5,202 bases of DNA from W1P20-047 sp045118335 (GCA_045118335.1 JBGUXY010000094.1:1-5202); one strand, 5' to 3'. Positions 1-5,178 are shown, counted from the stretch's first letter. Notes: generated from the letters alone by a model not told the origin. Numbers and translations: made by a program.

Positions 1-2
1 CC

Positions 3-194
3 CGTCGACAAGATTGCTCTAATCGGATTGCGTTCAGTTTATCAAAAACGCGTGTCGGTGGTTCTGCTCTCTCCCGTGCAGAAGGGCTAAAACGAAGTTA
101 CTGGGAAGCATGGATGCAAGACGGAAAGCGGCCTTGGCATTATGCCTGGAAAGACGGTTGCCGATTCTCGCCCAGGTTCAAAGATTCCCAGTAA
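3..194 (+). CDS. Possible 3' end of an unidentified gene entering from the left edge
   Basis: One forward frame stays open from the left edge to a TAA at 192-194, about 63 codons. Its last third is rich in aromatic residues: YWEAWMQDGKRPWHYAWKDG is encoded at 99-158. I do not recognise it, and an open frame of this length is expected a few percent of the time by chance. A competing frame, beginning at base 1 and ending with TAA at 88-90, reads about as plausibly (ending in VVLLSPVQKG). The true gene end, if there is one, could therefore be at 90 or 194, or the two frames could be pieces of one gene split by a frameshift. The base composition is AT-richer than in the four clear genes downstream. 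The stop at 192-194 lies inside the right arm of an inverted repeat. The sequence to the left of the window is needed to decide. Confidence 0.2.
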   Translation, partial: RRQDCSNRIAFSLSKTRVGGSALSRAEGLKRSYWEAWMQDGKRPWHYAWKDGCRFSPRFKDSQ

Positions 195-196
195 CT
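96..196. repeat. 12-bp perfect inverted repeat around a 77-bp core
   Basis: AGTTACTGGGAA at 96-107 is the exact reverse complement of TTCCCAGTAACT at 185-196. The 77-bp interior contains an 11-bp palindrome, GGCATTATGCC (136-146), and a 5-bp pair, CCTGG (145-149) with CCAGG (172-176). As RNA it could form a branched stem. As DNA it could be a remnant of terminal repeats. No T-run follows, so a simple intrinsic terminator is unlikely. Function is not assigned. Confidence 0.45.
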
Positions 197-513
197 CGAA
201 AATGCACCTTATTTCATCATTTCACGATTGAATCAAGTCCTGTTTTCTCATTTTTGCTTCTACCACCGTATACCACTTTCCCATAGAGACATTCATACCG
301 TGGGCCTCTCATCTGGGGAAACGCTTCTACCACTTCGGTAGTAGCCCAATTTCATACTCGATTGGTATGGCGTTTTAGCCAGAGACCCTGTTAATACGAG
401 CACATATGGTCGTCCGGCAGCTTGTTCGGAGAGCATGGCGAGCCTTTTGCTTTGCCCTGCGCGTCGGATTGGGTTGCCGGCGTCGGAAGTCAACCTGATG
501 TAAGGAGGCAACC
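197..513 (+). other. Leader region of the oxidoreductase gene; no gene seen
   Basis: This stretch of about 317 bases has no supportable gene on either strand. The reverse-strand frames here lack ribosome sites and run into the oxidoreductase gene. It contains TACCAC at 261-266, 271-276 and 329-334; the first two are one helical turn apart, and the first and third sit in an identical 11-mer, GCTTCTACCAC (256-266 and 323-333). There is also a small hairpin, CTACC/GGTAG (327-331 with 337-341), a CATAC-N7-GTATG palindrome (353-369), and a repeated GCGTCGGA (461-468 and 480-487). These are candidate regulator sites. I could not place a promoter with acceptable -35/-10 spacing. Confidence 0.4.
502..508 (+). 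promoter_or_regulatory. Ribosome binding site of the FAD oxidoreductase
   Basis: AAGGAGG is a full-strength Shine-Dalgarno sequence ending 5 nt before the GTG at 514. It fixes that GTG as the start and argues for efficient translation. Confidence 0.93.
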
Positions 514-2115
514 GTGTCACAATACGATGTCGTTATCGCTGGCGCTGGCCAAAACGGCCTTTCCACCGCAGCCTACCTGGCCAAAGCGGGCCTGAAGGTG
601 TGCGTGCTCGAGAGCAGGGATATCCTGGGTGGTGGCGTTATCAGCTTCAAGGACGAGCTGGGTGTTATCCATGACGGTGCGGCCACCGTGCACACGCTTA
701 TCCAGCTGAACCCGATGATCGCCAACGACGAGTTGGGTCTGCTTTCCAAGTATGGTCTCGACTATGTGTATCCCGAGGCTTCCACCACGGAAATCTTCAA
801 CAACAAGAACATGGCCATCACGCTCTACTTCGACATCGATCGCTGCTGCGCCGAGATCGAGGAAAAGCTCGGCAAGGAAGAAGCGGAAGCGTATCGCGAG
901 TTCCACGACTTCACCCAGGCCATTGGCCCCATGCTCACGCTGGGCATGTTCGCGCCTCCGGTAGATGCCGAAACCATGGTCTCCGTGCTTGCGGGCTTTG
1001 GTCCCATTGGCGAGCGTCTCATCCACTATCTGGGCATGAGCGCCTATGAGATCGTGTGCGAGGTCTTCAAGACCGACGAGCTGCGCGAGGTCACGACCCG
1101 CTTCGTGTCCGAGTCGATGGTAAGCCCGTTCGACCCGGCAACCGGCGGCACGTTCCTGGCCGTCATGTATATGATGCACGCGCCCAGCAAGTACCGCATG
1201 CCGCACTGCGTGGGCGGATCCCAGAAGCTCACCGACGCTATGGCCGCCATGATTCGCGACTACGGTGGAGAGATTCGCACGGGCGCCAAGATTGCCAAGG
1301 TTAAAGTTGAGGATGGCGCCTGCACCGCATTCGTGCTCGAGAATGGCGAAGAAGTAACCGCCAAGAAGTTCGTGAGCACCCTCAACATCAAGCAGCTCTT
1401 TGGCAGCAATGGCATGGTCGATCCGGCGCTTGTGCCCGAGTGGCTCACTGAAAAGGTCGACAATCTGCGTCCGAGCTACTATGTGGGCTTCCTGCAGAAC
1501 ATCACCCTGAAGGAAGCGCCGCGTTACAAGGCCCTCGGCGACAAGCCCACCCCGGGTCTGATCACCGAGCAGAGCCATGGCCACGAGCACTACAAGAAGG
1601 TCTTTGAGGACCTGAAGGCCGGTCAGCACAGCCCCTACGATTCCTCGGCTACGTGCAACTCCACGCTCATCGACCCGTCGCGTGGTGGAGAGAACGGGTA
1701 CCACACGCTGTACCTGTACAACTACGAGCCCTATGCCCTGTATGGCGACCCGGCCAACTGGGACAAGTACGGTCAGGAAATCGCTGACAAGAACTGGGAG
1801 GCATGGTGCGAGATGACCACCAACATCACGCCCGCCGATGCCCTGACCCGCACCGTGCACAACCCGCTCGACTATGCTCGCTGGAACGACGCATGGCTGT
1901 GCGGTGACTTCTGCCACATCAGCCAGGAAGCCGACCAAGGCAGCTCGAATCGTCCGTTCCCCGAGATGGCACGCTTCGCTACCCCGATCCAGAACCTGTA
2001 CCTGGGCGGTGCCTCCGCATGGCCCGGACCCACGGTTTCCGGTGGCGGCCGCGCGGTTGCGCAGGTGCTGTTCGAAGACATGGACATCGACTTCGACGCC
2101 GTCATCAACGGCTAG
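514..2115 (+). CDS. FAD-dependent oxidoreductase, phytoene desaturase/PYROXD2-like
   Basis: This 533-residue protein belongs to the phytoene-desaturase-related amine oxidase superfamily (COG1233 type; the N-terminus resembles PYROXD2). The N-terminal Rossmann fold shows GAGQNG (residues 10-15) after a beta strand, the ribose-binding acidic E33, and an ExRxxxGG extension (33-40), all of which bind FAD. A middle GGSQKL segment (234-239), followed by a second beta-alpha unit ending near VSTLN (287-291), matches the family's second FAD-side region. The C-terminal NLYLGGASAWPG...SGGGRA signature (494-513) closes the flavin site. Length is normal for the family. No signal peptide or membrane helix is apparent, so it is probably cytoplasmic. 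Members dehydrogenate, isomerise or saturate hydrophobic polyenes and related lipids, but the substrate cannot be read from sequence. No carotenoid gene (crtB, crtE) is nearby, so a carotenoid role is unsupported. Codon use is strongly biased (AAG, AAC, TTC, CTG), suggesting high expression. The start is GTG, chosen from its ribosome site. It is probably co-transcribed with the 99-residue gene downstream. Confidence 0.96.
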   Translation: MSQYDVVIAGAGQNGLSTAAYLAKAGLKVCVLESRDILGGGVISFKDELGVIHDGAATVHTLIQLNPMIANDELGLLSKYGLDYVYPEASTTEIFNNKNMAITLYFDIDRCCAEIEEKLGKEEAEAYREFHDFTQAIGPMLTLGMFAPPVDAETMVSVLAGFGPIGERLIHYLGMSAYEIVCEVFKTDELREVTTRFVSESMVSPFDPATGGTFLAVMYMMHAPSKYRMPHCVGGSQKLTDAMAAMIRDYGGEIRTGAKIAKVKVEDGACTAFVLENGEEVTAKKFVSTLNIKQLFGSNGMVDPALVPEWLTEKVDNLRPSYYVGFLQNITLKEAPRYKALGDKPTPGLITEQSHGHEHYKKVFEDLKAGQHSPYDSSATCNSTLIDPSRGGENGYHTLYLYNYEPYALYGDPANWDKYGQEIADKNWEAWCEMTTNITPADALTRTVHNPLDYARWNDAWLCGDFCHISQEADQGSSNRPFPEMARFATPIQNLYLGGASAWPGPTVSGGGRAVAQVLFEDMDIDFDAVING

Positions 2116-2130
2116 GGGAAATGAGTATCG

Positions 2131-2155
2131 GGCCTGCCGCGGCTTGCGGCAGGCC
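2131..2155 (+). other. Strong intercistronic hairpin
   Basis: GGCCTGCCGC (2131-2140) pairs perfectly with GCGGCAGGCC (2146-2155) around a GGCTT loop, 15 nt after the oxidoreductase stop. The bases that follow are TCTGGAGC, not a T-run, so it is a weak terminator at best. It could instead protect the 3' end of the upstream message or set a partial read-through ratio between the two genes. A second perfect 6-bp stem, GCCACT/AGTGGC (2167-2172 with 2181-2186), follows before the next ribosome site. Confidence 0.6.
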
Positions 2156-2212
2156 TCTGGAGCGCGGCCACTGCGCGTGAAGTGGCTTGGTGCCGGCTGT
2201 TTCGGTACCTAT

Positions 2213-2222
2213 GAGGAAAGGA
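2213..2222 (+). promoter_or_regulatory. Ribosome binding site deciding the start of the 99-residue gene
   Basis: GAGGAAAGGA contains Shine-Dalgarno-like AGGA and AAGGA cores, the latter 6 nt before ATG 2229. The in-frame TTG at 2187 and ATG at 2211 have no comparable site, and the ATG at 2211 overlaps this one. Confidence 0.75.
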
Positions 2223-2228
2223 CAGGTA

Positions 2229-2528
2229 ATGGCTGGCAAGCTTGTACTCGACATCATCAACGCGCAGGGCACCAAGCTCATGACCGCGAAGAAGATCTAC
2301 ATACGCGACGGCAAGATCGCCATGGACGGCAACATCATGGGCACGATGCCTGGCCAGTTCTACATCACGCCTCTCGACCTGTACAAGGCCACGAAGATGA
2401 TCGACTTCAGCTTCGTGAAGGGCGCCGTGGGTCTGCTGTGGCAGGGTCGCAAGGAATACAAGGCCCTCGAGGCAGAGGAAAAGGCCAAGGAGCAGGCGGC
2501 GGCGCAACAGGCGGTTGCGCAGGCGTAA
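2229..2528 (+). CDS. Small hypothetical protein (99 aa) downstream of the oxidoreductase
   Basis: I do not recognise this protein. Residues 1-60 alternate short hydrophobic and charged stretches typical of a small beta-rich or alpha/beta fold (KLVLDIINAQG, KKIYIRDGKIAMDG, GQFYITPLDLYK). Residues 60-71 are more hydrophobic (FSFVKGAVGLLW) but too short for a clear membrane span. Residues 74-99 look like one charged, alanine- and glutamine-rich helix (EYKALEAEEKAKEQ...). There is no signal peptide and there are no cysteines, so metal or Fe-S binding through cysteine is unlikely. It starts 113 nt after the oxidoreductase stop, on the same strand and with similar GC-rich codon use, so it may be co-expressed and could act as an accessory subunit or chaperone for it. 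That role is inference from position only. The ATG at 2229 is chosen over the in-frame TTG at 2187 because of the ribosome site. The clean frame, composition and ribosome site make a real gene likely. Confidence 0.78.
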   Translation: MAGKLVLDIINAQGTKLMTAKKIYIRDGKIAMDGNIMGTMPGQFYITPLDLYKATKMIDFSFVKGAVGLLWQGRKEYKALEAEEKAKEQAAAQQAVAQA

Positions 2529-2556
2529 CGGCAAGCGGAGAACGCTCGATGAGATG

Positions 2557-2587
2557 ACCGGGGGTTTCGGAAGACCGGGCCCCCGGT
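2557..2587 (+). terminator. Possible terminator hairpin after the 99-residue gene
   Basis: ACCGGGGG (2557-2564) pairs perfectly with CCCCCGGT (2580-2587) around a 15-nt loop, 29 nt after the stop codon. An outer stem, CGGCAA (2529-2534) with TTGCCG (2587-2592), could form as an alternative closing helix. Only TT follows, not a T-run, so termination would be inefficient or would need a protein factor. Position and GC content favour a transcript-end role. Confidence 0.42.
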
Positions 2588-2603
2588 TGCCGCAAAGTAT
2601 GAC

Positions 2604-2653
2604 GGAAGGCGGGGCTGCGTCACATTGAAAGAGGTAGACGTGGCCCCGCTTCC
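2604..2653 (+). other. Long GC-rich stem-loop
   Basis: GCGGGGCTGCGTC (2609-2621) pairs along its whole length with GACGTGGCCCCGC (2637-2649), using two T-G wobbles. It is extended by GGAA (2604-2607) with TTCC (2650-2653) across one bulged G. The loop is 15 nt (2622-2636). No T-run follows. It lies 16 nt after the preceding hairpin and 37 nt before the long inverted repeat. It may be part of a tandem 3'-end structure or of a structured RNA. Confidence 0.5.
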
Positions 2654-2690
2654 CGCTGCCAGCTCTCAAGCTGATAAACTTTGGAAGAAT

Positions 2691-2841
2691 CTGACGTTCA
2701 TAACGGTTCTGCACGAGCTAAACGTCGATTGCGAGCAAAATGTGCATCATAGAATGCTTTTACGTAGCTAAAACGCTACGTTTGCGTGATCGGGGCATTC
2801 TTTATCGTGATTAGCTCGTGCAGAACCGTCATGAACGTCAG
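2691..2841. repeat. Long inverted repeat: 31-bp arms, one mismatch, 89-bp core
   Basis: The left arm (2691-2721, beginning CTGACGTTCAT and ending GCACGAGCTAA) and the right arm (2811-2841, beginning TTAGCTCGTGC and ending ATGAACGTCAG) are reverse complements at 30 of 31 positions. The mismatch is A2702 against C2830. Weaker pairing with G-U wobbles continues outward to about 2680 and 2852. The AT-rich core holds AGAATGC (2751-2757) facing GCATTCT (2795-2801) and an apical stem, ACGTAGC (2762-2768) with GCTACGT (2775-2781), around TAAAAC. No open frame of interest crosses it. Candidates are a MITE or an IS remnant with terminal repeats, a structured non-coding RNA, or an invertible segment. 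No transposase is present and no convincing target duplication is seen. Confidence 0.92.
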
Positions 2842-2852
2842 GTTTTCCCGAA

Positions 2853-2987
2853 ACGATCTAGACGCCAGTACATCTGACGCATGGATCCGGCCTTTTTCGC
2901 GCAGCGAAGATGAGTCCACGCCGCCGATGAGGCAAGGCCGCCTGCGCGTATGTCGGATCGATGCATGCAGAAAGCGAGGAAAAACTC
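2853..2987 (+). other. Leader of the AAA ATPase gene
   Basis: No gene is supported here. A short hairpin, TTCGC-GCA-GCGAA (2896-2908), follows a TTTTT run, which is the wrong order for a forward terminator. GATGAG occurs twice within about 30 nt. No promoter with good spacing was found, so the ATPase promoter may lie within or before the long inverted repeat. Together with 2529-2852 this makes a gene-free interval of 459 nt. Confidence 0.35.
2976..2980 (+). promoter_or_regulatory. Ribosome binding site deciding the AAA ATPase start
   Basis: GAGGA ends 7 nt before ATG 2988. The alternative in-frame ATG at 2961 has no purine-rich site upstream, so the shorter 404-residue form is preferred. Confidence 0.8.
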
Positions 2988-4202
2988 ATGGCGCTGAATG
3001 AAGATGTCAAGTTGCTGTTGGAGGCGCTGGTCATCGACGGTGACCCCGACAAGGCGCGCCATGCGGCATATCGGGTTGCCTCGCACGAGGCTATGTCTGC
3101 TGAAGGGGCCGGCAAGGCGTTCTGCAATGAAGTCATCCGCGCATATCGCATTGGAAACGGTACCGCCACCGACGAGACCATTCCCGAAGAGGTTTCTCAG
3201 CTCGTGTTCATGGAGCACCCGGAAGAGACGTTCGACATCTCGCGTTACTACATCACCGATCAGGCGAAACGCGTTGCCGAGCAGGTGCATTCCATGCGTG
3301 TGAGCGCTCCGCGGCTGCGCTCCTTGGGCTTGCCGGCGCGCAATACCACGCTGCTGTGGGGGCCTCCCGGTACGGGCAAGACCGAGATGGCGCGTTGGAT
3401 CGCCTATCGCGAAGGCTTGCCTCTCATGTACGTGAACATGTCCAATACGGTGGACAGCCTGATGGGCCGCACGGCGAAGAACATCTCGACGGTGTTTCGT
3501 CATGCGCATCGGGGCGCGTGCGTGCTCATGATCGACGAGCTCGATTGCGTGGCGAACACGCGCGCTTCTGGCGTGCGCGCCGCCGACGGAGAGCTCAACC
3601 GCACGACCGTGACCTTCATGCAGGAAATCGACCGTTTGCCTCCGGGCGTGATCATGCTGGCAGCCACCAACCGATACGACATGCTCGACCCGGCGCTCCT
3701 GCGCAGGTTCGCGTTGGTGGAGCAGGTGGAACGCCTTCCGATCGAGGCGGCACGCGCGTTGCTTGCCGACTGGGCGAAAAGCATGCAGGAGCAGTCGTCG
3801 CACGGGGTGGTGTTTTCGCCGCAGGAGCTGGAGGAGTGCCTTGAGGGCTACGACGCAGACGAAGAGGTGACGCAGGCCATCGCTGTGCAGCGCGCGACGT
3901 CGCTGCTTGCCCGCAAGCTGGTGGAAATGCCCGAACTGCAGGTGGCGTCTGCCCGCAAGCCGTTGCGCGCTTTTCGCGTCATCGATCCGGATGACGGCGT
4001 GGACGTAACGCGGGATGTGGGCCGCATGCGCGAATACGCCGAACGCGAGGGGTGGGCGCAGCCCGTGCGGTATTCGGGTGACCCCGATGGGTTCCTGCTC
4101 GACGATGCAGGCATCTTGCGCCTGCAGGCCCGCAACACGTTTGCCGTCGTGCCACAAGATCGCTTCGAGGTGGTCTTTTCCCGCTTCAGCGAAAATGAAT
4201 AA
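2988..4202 (+). CDS. AAA family ATPase, stand-alone, 404 aa
   Basis: This protein has a single classic AAA module. Walker A is GPPGTGKT at residues 125-132, Walker B is VLMIDELD with D183-E184, and sensor 1 is N228 in LAATNRYD. The second region of homology ends in LDPALLRRF (233-241), supplying arginine fingers R239/R240. ATP hydrolysis in an oligomeric ring is therefore expected. The N-terminal 95 or so residues are mostly helical, acidic and not recognised; they may bind substrate. Residues from about 256 to 404 form a C-terminal helical region and a tail I cannot assign. At the pore-loop-1 position, where FtsH and related unfoldases carry an aromatic residue before a hydrophobic one and glycine, this protein has L158-M159-G160, so classic protein threading is less certain. 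There is no protease motif (HEXXH) and no membrane helix, which argues against FtsH; it is probably cytoplasmic. Neither neighbour suggests a partner. The ATPase assignment is firm and the cellular role is unknown. Confidence 0.96.
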   Translation: MALNEDVKLLLEALVIDGDPDKARHAAYRVASHEAMSAEGAGKAFCNEVIRAYRIGNGTATDETIPEEVSQLVFMEHPEETFDISRYYITDQAKRVAEQVHSMRVSAPRLRSLGLPARNTTLLWGPPGTGKTEMARWIAYREGLPLMYVNMSNTVDSLMGRTAKNISTVFRHAHRGACVLMIDELDCVANTRASGVRAADGELNRTTVTFMQEIDRLPPGVIMLAATNRYDMLDPALLRRFALVEQVERLPIEAARALLADWAKSMQEQSSHGVVFSPQELEECLEGYDADEEVTQAIAVQRATSLLARKLVEMPELQVASARKPLRAFRVIDPDDGVDVTRDVGRMREYAEREGWAQPVRYSGDPDGFLLDDAGILRLQARNTFAVVPQDRFEVVFSRFSENE

Positions 4203-4307
4203 TCTCACCCGCAGGCGTTGCAGTTGGTGATTTCGGCATTCGGAACCGTCGGTTGCTCGGATATTTCCTGGTGTTGAGGCGGTGGAAAACCGTTGCCACT
4301 CGCTTCG
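4203..4307 (+). other. Intergenic gap between ATPase and flavoprotein genes
   Basis: No gene is seen. TCACC (4205-4209) and GGTGA (4226-4230), followed by TTTC, could form a weak terminator for the ATPase gene. AACCG-T-CGGTT (4244-4254) is an 11-bp palindrome that could be a regulator site upstream of the flavoprotein promoter. Neither is convincing alone. Confidence 0.25.
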
Positions 4308-4316
4308 TGGGATAAT
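4308..4316 (+). promoter_or_regulatory. Extended -10 promoter of the flavoprotein gene
   Basis: TGGGATAAT combines a TGn extension with GATAAT, a 5-of-6 match to the sigma-70 -10 consensus. It would start transcription near 4323, about 25 nt before ATG 4348. No good -35 sits at 17 nt, as is common for extended -10 promoters. TTGCCA at 4293-4298 is too close to serve. Confidence 0.55.
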
Positions 4317-4336
4317 CCATGCCGTGCTTTCGAGAG

Positions 4337-4342
4337 AAGGAG
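4337..4342 (+). promoter_or_regulatory. Ribosome binding site deciding the flavoprotein start
   Basis: AAGGAG ends 5 nt before ATG 4348. The longer in-frame alternative from GTG 4282 would begin upstream of the predicted promoter and adds residues not expected before the flavodoxin-fold first strand. Confidence 0.9.
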
Positions 4343-4347
4343 AACGC

Positions 4348-4968
4348 ATGAAGGTACTCATGATCAATGGCAGCCCGCGCAAGGAAAGCAATACGGCTAT
4401 TGCGCTGGCTGAAATGGAGAAGATTTTCGCCGAAGAAGGCATCGAGGTCGAAACCGTGCAGGTGGGCAACCAGGCTATTCGCGGGTGCATGGCATGTGGC
4501 GGCTGCGCCAAGAAGGGCAAATGCGTCTTTGACGACATCGTGAACGAATGTGCCCCCAAGTTGGCCGAATGCGACGGCCTGGTGGTGGGCACGCCCGTGT
4601 ACTACGCGAGTGCGAACGCGACCGTGGTGGCGTTCATGGACCGCCTGTTCTACAGCACGGGTGGCATCAACAAGACCATGAAGGTCGGTGCCTCGGTGAC
4701 CGTAGCACGCCGCGGCGGACTGAGCGCCACGTACGACGAGATGAACAAGTACTTCGGCATTGCCGGCATGCCCATCGCTTCGGGGCAGTATTGGAACGGC
4801 TTGCATGGCCGAGCGGTTGGCGAAGCGAGCCAGGACTTGGAAGGCATGCAGCAGATGCGCACCCTGGCACGCAACATGGCCTTCCTCATGAAGAGCATTG
4901 CATTGGGCAAGGAGCAGTACGGCATTCCCGAAAAAGAGCCTTTCCAGATGATGAATCTGGTCCGCTAG
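4348..4968 (+). CDS. Flavodoxin-fold, iron-sulfur flavoprotein-like NAD(P)H/FMN reductase
   Basis: This 206-residue protein has the flavodoxin-like fold of the NADPH-dependent FMN reductase/COG0655 group. The first strand, MKVLMINGSP, leads into the FMN phosphate loop GSPRKESNT (residues 8-16). GTPVYYASANATVVAFMDR (81-99) matches the family's second flavin-contacting region and dimer helix. Four cysteines, C47, C50, C53 and C59, form a C-X2-C-X2-C-X5-C cluster ending near D62-D63. This is the compact motif that holds a [4Fe-4S] cluster in archaeal iron-sulfur flavoprotein (Isf) from Methanosarcina thermophila. Some relatives with similar cysteines have no proven cluster, so binding is likely but not certain. 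The expected role is cytoplasmic electron transfer, or reduction of quinones, oxygen species or other acceptors. The substrate is unknown. It has its own predicted promoter and looks monocistronic. The start is fixed by the ribosome site, and the conserved fold begins right at the methionine. Confidence 0.95.
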   Translation: MKVLMINGSPRKESNTAIALAEMEKIFAEEGIEVETVQVGNQAIRGCMACGGCAKKGKCVFDDIVNECAPKLAECDGLVVGTPVYYASANATVVAFMDRLFYSTGGINKTMKVGASVTVARRGGLSATYDEMNKYFGIAGMPIASGQYWNGLHGRAVGEASQDLEGMQQMRTLARNMAFLMKSIALGKEQYGIPEKEPFQMMNLVR

Positions 4969-5044
4969 CCAGCGTGGGGCGGGGCGCGAGGATAGTTCGG
5001 CATCGAAAAGACCAGTGCGTTGTCGCTGAGCCATCGCGTGACGA

Positions 5045-5092
5045 GAGGCGAAAAGGGCATATGCGCTGAAGAGCGGATGGCCGTCTCGCCTC
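5045..5092 (+). other. Stem-loop downstream of the flavoprotein gene
   Basis: GAGGCGA (5045-5051) pairs with TCGCCTC (5086-5092). The interior holds a small CGCT-GAAG-AGCG hairpin (5064-5075). No T-run follows. The rest of 4969-5141 contains no gene I can support. Confidence 0.3.
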
Positions 5093-5141
5093 CAACGAGC
5101 TAGCTGGATCTACACGCAGGTTTACATGGGCAATTCTGATG

Positions 5142-5178
5142 TGCGGTAGATGGGATCTCTCATCTACCGCATGCATTT
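5142..5178 (+). terminator. Rho-independent terminator, first of two overlapping
   Basis: TGCGGTAGATG (5142-5152) pairs perfectly with CATCTACCGCA (5161-5171), with a short loop, followed by TGCATTTT. It probably ends transcripts from the flavoprotein gene about 175 nt after its stop. The T-run is short and offset, so efficiency is uncertain. Confidence 0.6.

Noticed and set aside
110..285. Forward frame from ATG 110, about 57 codons
   Set aside because: It has no ribosome site, no recognisable composition or domain, and crosses the inverted repeat.
293..520. Reverse-strand 75-codon frame in the leader of the oxidoreductase gene
   Set aside because: It starts within the oxidoreductase gene with no ribosome site, and its composition is not protein-like.
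517..1938. Long reverse-strand open frame of 473 codons opposite the oxidoreductase
   Set aside because: It lies entirely within a gene with clear FAD motifs, has no recognisable domain or ribosome site, and is the expected antisense shadow of GC-rich third positions.
2187..2228. Longer start (TTG 2187) for the small protein
   Set aside because: There is no Shine-Dalgarno sequence before it, and ATG 2229 has a good site inside this proposed extension.
1874..2557. Forward frame of 227 codons spanning the end of the oxidoreductase and the 99-residue gene
   Set aside because: It is out of frame with both, Arg/His-rich, has no ribosome site, and crosses the intercistronic hairpins.
2676..2854. 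AAAC on both sides of the long inverted repeat as a target-site duplication
   Set aside because: Four bases is easily chance, and the implied element ends are not symmetric with respect to the arms.
4282..4347. Longer start (GTG 4282) for the flavoprotein
   Set aside because: It lies upstream of the predicted promoter and has no ribosome site, while ATG 4348 has AAGGAG at ideal spacing and begins the fold.
2838..4592. Reverse-strand open frame of 584 codons opposite the AAA ATPase and the start of the flavoprotein
   Set aside because: It is low-complexity (His, Arg, Leu rich), shows no domain, crosses two real genes and their promoter region, and starts inside the flavoprotein gene without a ribosome site.
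4186..5034. Reverse-strand open frame of 282 codons opposite the flavoprotein
   Set aside because: It is a shadow of a strongly supported forward gene, with no motif or plausible start signal.
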